A DNA stretch of 64,000 nt from JBBSNV01 sp964458605. GTDB taxonomy: Bacteria; Pseudomonadota; Alphaproteobacteria; Reyranellales; JAQSWP01. The stretch covers positions 1-64,000 of the forward strand of contig CAYWLS010000015.1 of NCBI GenBank assembly GCA_964458605.1, written 5' to 3'. Position 1 is the first letter of the stretch. The number at the start of each line of letters is the position of its first letter. The notes under the pieces are model-generated. The model saw only the letters and a list, made by a program, of their open reading frames with translations. It was not told the DNA's origin and did not search any database. Shown here piece after piece: positions 40,718 to 49,584 of the stretch. The translations under genes were made by a program, and so were the position numbers.

Positions 40718-42985
40718 TCACAGCCCTCGCGTCAGCTGGCCGGTCAGGTCTTCGCCCGGCTCGCGCGCCGCCTCGGCCATGCGCGTCTTGGCGAAGTTCG
40801 CCACGTCCTGCGGCGCGCCGTAGCGTTCGACGCGGCCGTCGATCACCAGCGCCACCTTGTCGGCGATGCTGAGCGGCGCCAGGCGATGGGTGATGATGAC
40901 GATGGTGCGGCCGCGCGCGTTGCGCTTGAGGTTGCGCAGCAGCTGCTCCTCGGTGGCCGGATCGAGCGCGCTGGTGGCCTCGTCCAGGATGATGACGCGC
41001 GGGTTGCGGATCAGGGCGCGGGCGATGCAGATCAGCTGGCGCTGGCCGGCCGACAGGCCGACGCCGCGCTCGCCGATCGCCGTGTTGTAGCCCTGCGGCA
41101 GGCGCTGGATGAAATTGTGCGCGCCGACGAACCGGGCCACCGCCACCACGCGGGCCGGGTCCTTGTCGGCCACGCCCATGGCGATGTTCTCGCGCACCGT
41201 GCCGGCGAACAGCTGCACGTCCTGCGGCACCACGCCGAACTGGGCGCGCAGTTGGGCCGGCGAGATATGCGCGACGTCGGTGTTGTCGACCAGCACGCGG
41301 CCGGCGCTGGGCGGGTAGAGGCCCTGCAGCAGGTTGCTGAGCGTGGTCTTGCCCGAGCCCGACGGGCCGATGATGCCGATCACCGAGCCGGCCTCGACCT
41401 TGAGGTCGACATTGTGCAGCACCGGCGGGCTGTCCTCGTCGAAGCGGAAGAACACGCGCTCGAAGCCGATCTCGCCCTTGAGCGGCGGCAGCGGCGCCAG
41501 CTCGCCCGGCGGCGTCTCGGTCGGCACCAGCATGATCTCGTCCAGCCGCTTGAACGCCAGCTGCACGCTCTGCAGCGAGTGCAGCGCGCCCACCACCTGG
41601 CGCATCGGCGCCAGCGCCCGGCCGGCCAGGATGTTGGCGGCCACCAGCGCGCCGATGCTCAAGGTGTGGTCGACGATCGAGGCGGCGCCGACATAGACGA
41701 TCAGCAGGGTGACCAGCACCTGCAGCATGCCGCTCAAGGTGCCGATGATGTTGGAGAGGTTGTTGGCGCGGAAGCCGGTCCAGGCGGCCAGCGCGACGCG
41801 GCTCTGCCAGCGCTTCTCGATCTCCGATTCCAGGCCCAGCGACTTGACCGTGACGGCATTGGTCACGGTCTCCGACAGCGCCGAGCCCTTGGCCGCCAGC
41901 GCCATGAAGCTCTCGTTCATGATCTGGCGCTGGCTGCGATGCGCCAGCCACGACATCAGCACGAAGAACGGGATCGCGGCCACGGTGATGGCGCCCATGG
42001 TCGGGCTGATGGCGAACAGCGCCAGCAGGAAGAACACCACGAACAGCAGGTCGATGATCAGCACCGGCATCTGGCCGGTGAAGAAGGCGCGCAGCACGTC
42101 GAGCTGGCGCAGCCGCTCGGCGATCAGCCCGGTGGGCGTGCGCTCGAAATGCAGGAACGGCAGGTGCACCAGGTGGTGCACCACCTCGCCGCTGATCAGC
42201 GCGTCGAGCCGCGCGCCGGTGTGGCTGGCGATATAGCCGCGCACCGCGCGCAAGGCGAAATCGAACAGATAGACCACCAGCATGCCGATCAGCAGCACGT
42301 TCAGCGTGTCGATCGCGCCCTGGCCGATGATCTTGTTGAACACCACCATCATGAACAGCGGCGTGGCCAGCGCCAGGATGTTGATGATGAAGGAGGCGGC
42401 GATCAGCTCGCCCAGCACGCGGCGCACGCGCTCGTTGAACAGCGCGCGCCAGCCCTGGCCGGTATGGCTCGCCGCCGCGGCGCTGCCCGGCGCCGGCGCC
42501 TTGACCAGCAGCACGCGATAGCCGAGCTCGAGCAGTTCGTCGGCCGAGACGGTGCGGCTGCGGCCCTGCACCACGTCGACCAGCGTGTAGCCGCGCGCCG
42601 TCGCCGCGCTCACCACCACCGGCGGCACCTCGCCGCTGCACAGCAGGACGAACGGCGCGGGGGCCTGCGGCAGGCTCTTGATGTCGATCTCGAAGGCGCC
42701 GACCTTCAGCCCCAGCCGCTGGGCGATGTACTGGAAGGTGGTCTCGGTCATCCCGCCGTCGGGGATCGGCGCCAGGGCCCGGATATCGGCCTCGCTGACC
42801 GGCCGGCCGAACTGCTGGCTCAGGTAGAGCAGGCAGCGCAGCAGCACGTCGACCTTGGGGCGCGGCCCGGCCTGGGCGTGCGGCGGCTCGGGCGCGACGA
42901 TGGTGGTCTTGGCGGCGGCCGAAATGCCCGGCCGACCGAGCGGATCGGCCGCGCCGCCAGCCATGGGACGATCGGGCGGGGTCAT
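40718..42985 (-). CDS. Type I secretion ABC permease/ATPase (HlyB-like)
   Basis: 755 residues: an Ala/Pro-rich N-terminal extension, then a C39-peptidase-like domain (about 45-165) without the catalytic Cys. This is the degenerate CLD of HlyB-type RTX exporters. Six TM helices cover about 185-470, followed by an ABC ATPase with Walker A GPSGSGKTT (near 540), signature VGLSAGQRQLI (near 642) and Walker B VIILDEATSALD (near 665). All ATPase motifs are intact. Confidence 0.95.
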   Translation of the reverse strand: MTPPDRPMAGGAADPLGRPGISAAAKTTIVAPEPPHAQAGPRPKVDVLLRCLLYLSQQFGRPVSEADIRALAPIPDGGMTETTFQYIAQRLGLKVGAFEIDIKSLPQAPAPFVLLCSGEVPPVVVSAATARGYTLVDVVQGRSRTVSADELLELGYRVLLVKAPAPGSAAAASHTGQGWRALFNERVRRVLGELIAASFIINILALATPLFMMVVFNKIIGQGAIDTLNVLLIGMLVVYLFDFALRAVRGYIASHTGARLDALISGEVVHHLVHLPFLHFERTPTGLIAERLRQLDVLRAFFTGQMPVLIIDLLFVVFFLLALFAISPTMGAITVAAIPFFVLMSWLAHRSQRQIMNESFMALAAKGSALSETVTNAVTVKSLGLESEIEKRWQSRVALAAWTGFRANNLSNIIGTLSGMLQVLVTLLIVYVGAASIVDHTLSIGALVAANILAGRALAPMRQVVGALHSLQSVQLAFKRLDEIMLVPTETPPGELAPLPPLKGEIGFERVFFRFDEDSPPVLHNVDLKVEAGSVIGIIGPSGSGKTTLSNLLQGLYPPSAGRVLVDNTDVAHISPAQLRAQFGVVPQDVQLFAGTVRENIAMGVADKDPARVVAVARFVGAHNFIQRLPQGYNTAIGERGVGLSAGQRQLICIARALIRNPRVIILDEATSALDPATEEQLLRNLKRNARGRTIVIITHRLAPLSIADKVALVIDGRVERYGAPQDVANFAKTRMAEAAREPGEDLTGQLTRGL

Positions 42986-43435
42986 GGGGATCTATCGCGC
43001 CTGCAAAGACGCCGGGATGCGCGTGCGGTCACTAGCATGACCCGCTCCTCTTGCCGAGCGGTTGCAGAAGCCCCCCATCGCGGTCCCCAAAATAGTTCGC
43101 ACTTAGAACATTCCTCAGCGATCGATCTTAACATGGTAGCCGCACAGTCTCATAAAAAACCTGACGAAATTTTCCGTGAAATTAGGCCAGATCAACATGT
43201 TGCGAGAACATTTGGTAACGGAGCTACAGGTCGTAGAGTAAAATGCGGCACTTGTTGCAACGCAGTCACATGCGGCCAATTTCCGGTTGCAGAACAACGG
43301 GTTTTGCGTTGTTTTCTATAGGTTGTGAGGTAAAGTTTTAATGGAAAATTAGACTGTTTAATCTATTCGTATAGGTGAGTTAGTTCGTAGTATAGACTGT
43401 CTGTGTGGAGCGGGGCTTTGCGGCGGGGGATGTCG
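42986..43435. other. AT-rich non-coding region between hlyB and the exopolysaccharide operon
   Basis: 450 bases separating divergent operons. It has several TTGCA/TGTTG motifs, an AACATGTT palindrome (43194-43201) overlapping ATGTT-GCGAG-AACAT, and TATTCGTATAGG/TATAGACT stretches near 43370-43395 that may be -10 boxes for the plus operon. Base composition matches the region upstream of the RTX gene. No gene is supported here. Confidence 0.5.
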
Positions 43436-44512
43436 ATGGGGATCGCGACGAGAAGACGGAGCATGGCGTGGATGCTGCTTGGCATCGCGCTGGTTGTCGC
43501 CCCCGGCCTGGCCGGCGCGCAGACGGCGCGCCTGGCGCCGCTGACGCCGGCGCCCAACGAGCCGGTGCCATCCACGGTCAGCGATGCTGCGCTGCGAGAC
43601 GACCTGCAGTCGCAGCGCGTGGTCGGCGACTATCTCGGCCAGCCCCTGCCCGATCGCGACGCCGTCGTGGCGCGCGGCCAGTCGCTGCTCTACGACATGC
43701 AGCGCCGCAACGCCTCGCCGTTCCTGATCGACTGGGCGCGCGGCGAGATCCGCCGCCGCGCCTGCTCGGCCATCGTCATCAACACCGACATCGATCGCGA
43801 CTTCCTGCCGCCGCGCACCTCGCTGGCATTCGACCTGCAGCCGACCAACGGGCAGCTGGCGCGCGGCTTCACGCCCATCACCATCGGCGACCCGCGCATC
43901 ACGGCCAGCGGCGGCGTGGTGCGCAATCCCAGCCAGGCGCTGTTCGGCGACAGTCTGGACAACGTCACCTCCTTCAGCACGCCGGTGTCCAACGGCCGCT
44001 GGCGGGTGGTGCTGATGACCGACAAGCTGGGCGCTTTCGTCAATCGCGGCCCGTTCGGCGTGGAGATCAACGCCAATGGCCAGCGGGTCGGGGTCGGCAA
44101 CGTGCCGCCGCCCAGCTGGCTGGTGCAGGGCTATCTCACCAACAAGGTGGTGCAGCCGGGCCTGGCCCAGGCCGGCGCGGTCGGTCCGGGCGGCGCGCCG
44201 ATGCTGGCGCGCACCGATCTGATGTCCGACGAAGCCGGCGCCATCGTGTTCGAGACCGACGTGATGAACGGCAATCTGCGGCTGACCTTCTCCTCGCCGG
44301 CCTCGCTGGTCGGCATCGTGCTGGAGCCGGCCGAGGCGGTGAGCAGCCTGCAGCTGGTGGGCGGCGCGCGCAACGGCCCGGCGCTGATCGACCAGTGCTT
44401 CAACTACGAGAATCGCATCGGCCAGTATATCCCGCGCGGATCGCCCTATCTCGGCAGCCCGGTCTCGGGCGGTCCCGGCGGCGGCGGCGGCCCCGGCGGC
44501 AGTCCGCACTAG
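43436..44512 (+). CDS. Exported protein at the head of the exopolysaccharide operon
   Basis: About 358 residues from the ATG at 43436 (GGCGGGGG upstream; ATG 43430 possible). The signal peptide is MGIATRRRSMAWMLLGIAL through AGAQ. The body has mixed beta segments, one pair of Cys (RRACSAIV and IDQCFNYEN), and a Gly-rich tail ending GGGPGGSPH. I do not recognise a family. Its place before an outer-membrane barrel, Wza and Wzc suggests an envelope role in polysaccharide export. Confidence 0.75.
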   Translation: MGIATRRRSMAWMLLGIALVVAPGLAGAQTARLAPLTPAPNEPVPSTVSDAALRDDLQSQRVVGDYLGQPLPDRDAVVARGQSLLYDMQRRNASPFLIDWARGEIRRRACSAIVINTDIDRDFLPPRTSLAFDLQPTNGQLARGFTPITIGDPRITASGGVVRNPSQALFGDSLDNVTSFSTPVSNGRWRVVLMTDKLGAFVNRGPFGVEINANGQRVGVGNVPPPSWLVQGYLTNKVVQPGLAQAGAVGPGGAPMLARTDLMSDEAGAIVFETDVMNGNLRLTFSSPASLVGIVLEPAEAVSSLQLVGGARNGPALIDQCFNYENRIGQYIPRGSPYLGSPVSGGPGGGGGPGGSPH

Positions 44513-44522
44513 GCCGCGCCGC

Positions 44523-45830
44523 ATGCCCGTCAACCCCGACACGCAGCGTATCAACCGGCGGCGCGGACTGGCCGGCACGGCATCGCTCCTGGGGCTTGCC
44601 GCGGCGCTGGGCGCGGCGGCCTGTATCGCGTCGAGTTCCATCGCGCAGGCGCAGATCGCGCGCGACGATTCGGTGCTCAATCGCGGTCCGGGCAAGGACT
44701 ACGCCTCCCAGGGCATCCAGCTCGGCGGCTTCGTGATGAAGCCCGGCCTGACGGTGGGCGGCGAATACGACGACAACGTGTTCCGCACCAAGCACGGCCG
44801 CAAGGACGACTTCGCCTATCACGTCAGCCCTTCGATCTCGCTGGCCACCGACGGCTGGGACATCGTCAATTTCAGCGTCGGCGCCTCGGGCGACATCGGC
44901 CGCTACGTCAAATACAGCGGCGAGAACTACGAGGCGTTCCAGACCAACGCCGACCTGACCTACTCGATCGACGACGACTGGAGCTGGGGCGTGTCCGGCC
45001 AGCTCGGCCATTCGCTGGCACGCCGCGGCCTGGACGTCGACAACACCTCGAACGAGGCCACGACCTACTGGTACTACACCGCGCAGAGCAACCTGGCCTA
45101 CCAGGGCGACCCGTTCGCCTTCCGCTTCTCGCCGGTCTATCGCCGCTACGACTTCCAGAATTCCGGCGGCGTCAACAACGACGACCGCGACCGGCAGGAA
45201 TACCAGCTCGACGCGCGCTTCGCCTACAAGGTGGGCGCCAACACCTCGGTGTTCTTCGATCCGTCCTATATCTGGGTGCGCTACGACTCGCCGGTCGACG
45301 ATTTCGGCCACAACCGCAATTCCGAGGGCTACGACCTGCGCGTCGGCATCGGCTACGATGCCTCGGAGCTGCTGTATTTCGAAGCCGGCGTCGGCTATTT
45401 CCGCCGCACCTTCCAGGACCGTTTCTTCAAGCCGGCGAGCGGCGTGTCGGCGCTGGTGCGCGCCTGGTGGAACCCGACCGACACGTTGAGCTTCATGGCC
45501 GAGTTCAGCCGCGGCGTCACCGAATCGGATGCCTTCGTCAACTCCACCGTGAACTCCGGCACCGCCGTCACCACCGGCGCCCAGCTGCGCGCCGGGTGGG
45601 AGGCTGCGGAAAACCTGATCTTCGATACGGGCCTCACCTGGTACAACTTCAACTATAACGTGTTAAGCCGGCGCGACAATTTCTACGTGTTCGATATCGG
45701 CGGTCGCTACTACCTGAACCAGTACATCTTCACCGGCCTGCGCTACAATTTCGAACATCGCGCCTCGTCAGACAGTACGTTGAATTATAACGATAATCGT
45801 ATTATGTTGACCGTCGGCGGCCAGCTCTAA
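44523..45830 (+). CDS. Outer-membrane beta-barrel protein of the exopolysaccharide cluster
   Basis: 435 residues with a long signal region (HRRRGLAGTASLL-like to AQAQI), then about 380 residues of alternating aromatic/Gly strands typical of the BBP2/exopolysaccharide barrel family (TVGGEYDDNVFRTKHGRKDD, AFRFSPVYRRYDFQNSGGV, NQYIFTGLRYNFEHRA). The protein ends with a polar residue after QL rather than a Phe. It probably forms the export pore with the downstream Wza-like lipoprotein. It begins ten bases after the preceding stop. Confidence 0.87.
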   Translation: MPVNPDTQRINRRRGLAGTASLLGLAAALGAAACIASSSIAQAQIARDDSVLNRGPGKDYASQGIQLGGFVMKPGLTVGGEYDDNVFRTKHGRKDDFAYHVSPSISLATDGWDIVNFSVGASGDIGRYVKYSGENYEAFQTNADLTYSIDDDWSWGVSGQLGHSLARRGLDVDNTSNEATTYWYYTAQSNLAYQGDPFAFRFSPVYRRYDFQNSGGVNNDDRDRQEYQLDARFAYKVGANTSVFFDPSYIWVRYDSPVDDFGHNRNSEGYDLRVGIGYDASELLYFEAGVGYFRRTFQDRFFKPASGVSALVRAWWNPTDTLSFMAEFSRGVTESDAFVNSTVNSGTAVTTGAQLRAGWEAAENLIFDTGLTWYNFNYNVLSRRDNFYVFDIGGRYYLNQYIFTGLRYNFEHRASSDSTLNYNDNRIMLTVGGQL

Positions 45831-45870
45831 TGCGGCGCCGTGCGTCCATGCTGATATCGAGTGGTAGCCC

Positions 45871-46452
45871 ATGCTCCGGATGATCGCCCGGCTTGCGTCC
45901 GGCATTGTTGCAATCCTTCTCATGGCTGCGCTGGTCGGCTGCGACGATGCGCAGTCGCAGGTGCAGCCGGTCGGCCCCAACTTCAACGTTGCCCAGGCCG
46001 GCGGCGCCGACTATCGCCTGGGCGTCGGCGATCGCGTCAAGATCGTGGTGTTCGGCCAGCCCGACCTGACCAACGAGACCGAGGTCGACGCCACCGGCAA
46101 GGTGGCGATGGCGCTGATCGGCGAGGTGCAGGCCGTCGGCCGCACCGCGCGCGAGGTCGAGAACGACATCCGCACGCGGCTCGACAAGGACTTCCTGGTC
46201 AATCCCAAGGTCAGCGTGCTGATCGTGGCCTACCGGCCGATCACCATCCTGGGCCAGGTCAAGACGCCGGGCCGCTATCCCTATGCCGCCGGCATGGACG
46301 TGCGACAGGCGGTGGCGCTGGCCGGCGGCTACGACAAGCGCGCCAGTTCCTCTTCGGCCACGATCTACCGCAACAACCAGGAGTTGGAGGTTCCGCCCCA
46401 GACTCTGGTACAGCCCGGCGACACGATCGAGATTCCGCGCCGGTTCTTCTGA
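45871..46452 (+). CDS. Wza-type polysaccharide export lipoprotein
   Basis: 193 residues. The lipobox LLMAALVGC gives an N-terminal lipid anchor. The polysaccharide biosynthesis/export domain is YRLGVGDRVKIVVFGQPDLT and the SLBB-like part ITILGQVKTPGRYPYAAGMD. The protein is short (one SLBB), as in alphaproteobacterial ExoF/GumB types. It is cotranscribed with the tyrosine kinase downstream. Confidence 0.92.
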   Translation: MLRMIARLASGIVAILLMAALVGCDDAQSQVQPVGPNFNVAQAGGADYRLGVGDRVKIVVFGQPDLTNETEVDATGKVAMALIGEVQAVGRTAREVENDIRTRLDKDFLVNPKVSVLIVAYRPITILGQVKTPGRYPYAAGMDVRQAVALAGGYDKRASSSSATIYRNNQELEVPPQTLVQPGDTIEIPRRFF

Positions 46453-46556
46453 CCGCGCGGCCAGCGACGGGTTGCCCGCATCCTTTTCGCCGTCGGTGCC
46501 GACGGCGGCGGCCGGCAAGGCCCCGATGGAACGGCATCGCGCAATTTGAGCAGGTC

Positions 46557-48833
46557 ATGAGCAACATCGCCCGTCTGAATTCGCAGGTTCCCGACATGCT
46601 GCCGCCCGACCAGGGCGGGCCCGAGCCCGGTCGCGGCATCAATGTGCGCGAGATCATCGGCATCCTGCGCCGCCACTACATCATGATCGCGGCCATCACC
46701 GTGGTCGGCACGGCGCTTACCGCCTTGTGGGTCAACCAGCTGACGCCGATCTACCAGGCCGAAGTCTCGGTGCTGGTCGATCCCTCGCGCGAGACCATCA
46801 CCAAGTTCCAGCCGGTCAATCCCGGCATCGTCCAGGCCTGGACCATGATGGAGACCCAGCTGGCGCTGGTGCGCTCGCGCGACCTGGCGGTCAAGGCGGT
46901 GCGCCGGCTCGATCTGGTCAACCATCCGCTCTACAACCCGGCGCTGGCCAAGCCCAAGCCCTCGACGCTGGAATCGATCCTGGCGCCGATCACGGCCCTG
47001 TTCGGCGAGGCCAAGCCCGAGACGCCCAGGAATCCGGTCAGCATCGCGCCGCTGACGCCGGCCGAGCGCGAGCAGCTGGTGCAGAACATCGTCGGCGGCT
47101 ATCTGGGCGGCTTGAGCGCGGTGCAGGCCGGCGCCTCGCAGGTCATGCTGATCCGCTTCACCTCGACCGATCCGGTGCTGGCAGCCAAGGCGGCCAACAT
47201 GGCGGCCCAGGTCTATATCGACGATCAGGTCGCCAATCGCGGCGAGTCGACCCAGTCGGCGCTGAAGTTCCTCAGCGAGAAGGTCGAAGAGCTGCGGCTG
47301 AAGATGATCGCCGCCGAGCAGGCGCTGACCGAATACCGCACCAGGAACGGCATCCTGCAGAGCGGCACCGAGCAGTCGCCGGTGCAGCAGCAGCTCAGCT
47401 CCTACAACCAGCAGTTGGTCGAGGTGCGCGCCCTGATCCGCAACCTCGAGACCAGCCAGCAGCAGGTCAAGGGCGTGCAGCGCTCCGAAGGCAGCATGGA
47501 AGCCGTCGGCGCGGTGATGACCAATCCGTTCATCAGCCAGTTGCGCCAGCAGGAGGTCGAACTCAGCCGCAAGCTGGCCGAGCTCAAGACCCAGCTGCGC
47601 GACAACCATCCGCAGGTGATCGCGCTGCGCAACGAATTGCGCGAGGTGCAGGGCAAGATCGGGGCGGAGATCGCCAAGATCGCCGCCAATATCGGCAACG
47701 ACCTGGCGCTGGCGCGCCAGCGCGAGCAGAGCCTGCTGAGCGAGATCAAGCGGCTGCAGGGCGACCAGGCCACCCAGGCCGACGCCGAGGTCAAGCTGCG
47801 CGAGCTGCAGCTCGCCGCCCAGACCTCGCGCCAGGTCTACGAAGCCATGCTGGCGCGCTTCAACGAAGTCAGCCTGACCGACGACAAGGTGCAGAAGCCC
47901 GATGCGCGCATCCTGTCGCCGGCTGCGGTGCCGGGCGGGCCGATCGCGCCGCGCAAGGACCTCTACATGATGATGGCGCTGTTCATCTCGCTGGGTATCG
48001 GCGTCGGCCTGGCGGTGATGATCGAGCTGCTCGATTCGGGCTTCCGCTCGGTCAACCAGCTCGAGCAGCTGGCCAATGCGCCGGCGCTGGGCATGGTGCC
48101 GTTCCAGACCGGCAAGGCCGGCCGCGACAAGCGGCCCTGGGACACGGTGCTGGACAAGCCCAACTCCTCCTTCGCCGAGGCGATCCGCACCATCCGCACC
48201 GGGCTGCTGCTGTCCAGCGTCGACCATCCGCCGCGCACCGTGCTGGTGACGTCGTCGGTGCCGGGCGAGGGCAAGACCACGACAGCGCTGGCGCTGGCTT
48301 CGGCCGCCGCCGCCTCCGGGCAGCGCACCATCATCGTCGACTGCGACATGCGCCAGCCCTCGATGCACACCAATCTCGGCACCGGCAACGAGCTTGGCCT
48401 GTCGGACTACCTGACCGGCAATGCGCGGCTGGAGGATCTGATCCACATCGACGACCGCTCGGGCCTGCACTACATCTGCGCCGGCCGCCTGCCGCCGTCG
48501 CCGACCGACCTGCTGAGCTCCAACCGCATGAAGCAGCTGCTGCAGCAGCTGTCGGCGGCGTTCCAGATGGTGATGCTCGACACGCCGCCGATCCTGGCGG
48601 TGTCCGACGCGCTGCTGCTGGTGCGCGCGGTCGACAAGACCATCTTCGTGGTGCGCTGGGAGAAGACGCGGCGCGACGTGGCGCTCAACGGCCTGAAATC
48701 GGTGTTCGACGCCGGCGCGCGGATCGGCGGACTGGTGCTGACCCAGGTCAATCTGCGCAAGCACGCCCAGTACGACTATTCCGATTCCGGCATTTACTAC
48801 TACCGCGGCTACAAGCGCTACTATGTCGAATAG
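46557..48833 (+). CDS. Polysaccharide co-polymerase/BY-kinase (Wzc/ExoP-like)
   Basis: Controls chain length and export of exopolysaccharide. 758 residues: TM1 near 38-58, a Wzz domain with periplasmic coiled coils (about 230-440), TM2 near 467-488, then a tyrosine-autokinase domain. Walker A is SSVPGEGKTTT (near 565), Walker A' IIVDCDMRQPS and Walker B MVMLDTPPI. The last 20 residues hold nine tyrosines, the autophosphorylation cluster. The ATG at 46557 follows a GAGCAGG site; the much longer frame from 45861 is discarded because it overlaps the Wza gene. Confidence 0.95.
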   Translation: MSNIARLNSQVPDMLPPDQGGPEPGRGINVREIIGILRRHYIMIAAITVVGTALTALWVNQLTPIYQAEVSVLVDPSRETITKFQPVNPGIVQAWTMMETQLALVRSRDLAVKAVRRLDLVNHPLYNPALAKPKPSTLESILAPITALFGEAKPETPRNPVSIAPLTPAEREQLVQNIVGGYLGGLSAVQAGASQVMLIRFTSTDPVLAAKAANMAAQVYIDDQVANRGESTQSALKFLSEKVEELRLKMIAAEQALTEYRTRNGILQSGTEQSPVQQQLSSYNQQLVEVRALIRNLETSQQQVKGVQRSEGSMEAVGAVMTNPFISQLRQQEVELSRKLAELKTQLRDNHPQVIALRNELREVQGKIGAEIAKIAANIGNDLALARQREQSLLSEIKRLQGDQATQADAEVKLRELQLAAQTSRQVYEAMLARFNEVSLTDDKVQKPDARILSPAAVPGGPIAPRKDLYMMMALFISLGIGVGLAVMIELLDSGFRSVNQLEQLANAPALGMVPFQTGKAGRDKRPWDTVLDKPNSSFAEAIRTIRTGLLLSSVDHPPRTVLVTSSVPGEGKTTTALALASAAAASGQRTIIVDCDMRQPSMHTNLGTGNELGLSDYLTGNARLEDLIHIDDRSGLHYICAGRLPPSPTDLLSSNRMKQLLQQLSAAFQMVMLDTPPILAVSDALLLVRAVDKTIFVVRWEKTRRDVALNGLKSVFDAGARIGGLVLTQVNLRKHAQYDYSDSGIYYYRGYKRYYVE

Positions 48834-49584
48834 CGCGCGGCGCGAAGCCGGATCCCGGCTGCGCCTGGCCGCCGGTCGGGCCGGTCCGCCCCGTCCGCCG
48901 CGAAACCTGCTGCTGACTGCCGCGGCGCTGGCGCTGGGCGCGGGGCTGGTGGTGCTGGCCGCGCCGCGCATCATGGCGGCGCTCTATGCGCTGCCTGCCC
49001 GCCCGGTGATCGCCGCGCTCGACAAGCCCAGCGCGCCCCAGCCGACGCCCGCCGAACTGGTCCAGGCGCAGGAGGCGCTGCAGATGGCGCAGCTCTGGCA
49101 GCGCGACGCGCTGCTGGGGGTGGAGCTGGCGCGCATCGACCTGATCCTGGCCGTCCGCCAGCTCGAGGCGGGGCTGAATGCCCGGCCGCTGCTCGATCGC
49201 ACCATCGCCACCGCGCAGCTCGCCCTGCATCGCGGGCCGGCGCAGGCGCGCGGCTGGCTGATCCTGGCCGAGGCCGGGCTGGCGCGCGACGGGCTGGCGG
49301 CGCCGGGGCTGGTGGCGTTTCTGGCCGAATCGCTGCGTGCCTCGCCCTACGACGTCTGGCTGGCGCCCAACCGCACCTGGCTGGCGCTGCAATTGTGGGA
49401 TCGCCTGGACGGGCCCAGCCGGGCCATCGCCGCCGAGCAGATGCGCATGATGGTGCAGCTGTTCGGGCTCGACTACCTGGTGCGCATGGCCCGCCAGCTG
49501 GGCGCGCCCGATCCCGCGCGCCAGGCGCTGGCCGGCACGCCCGGGCTGCGCGAACAGTTCGAGGCCCGCTACCTTCAGCTCTGA
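48823..49584 (+). CDS. Membrane-anchored protein of the exopolysaccharide operon
   Basis: 253 residues. An Arg-rich cytoplasmic N-terminus and one TM helix (LLLTAAALALGAGLVVLAAP) precede an extracytoplasmic helical region with TPR-like character (ALHRGPAQARGWLILAEAGL). It overlaps the kinase 3' end by 11 bases. Such single-TM helical proteins accompany O-antigen ligase-type genes in exopolysaccharide loci, but no defined function is known to me. Its 3' end overlaps the convergent ligase gene by 10 bases. Confidence 0.75.
   Translation: MSNSARREAGSRLRLAAGRAGPPRPPRNLLLTAAALALGAGLVVLAAPRIMAALYALPARPVIAALDKPSAPQPTPAELVQAQEALQMAQLWQRDALLGVELARIDLILAVRQLEAGLNARPLLDRTIATAQLALHRGPAQARGWLILAEAGLARDGLAAPGLVAFLAESLRASPYDVWLAPNRTWLALQLWDRLDGPSRAIAAEQMRMMVQLFGLDYLVRMARQLGAPDPARQALAGTPGLREQFEARYLQL

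Noticed and set aside
46365..48974. Minus-strand frame of 869 codons opposite the Wzc-like kinase
   Set aside because: No motif, biased composition, antisense to a clearly coding gene.
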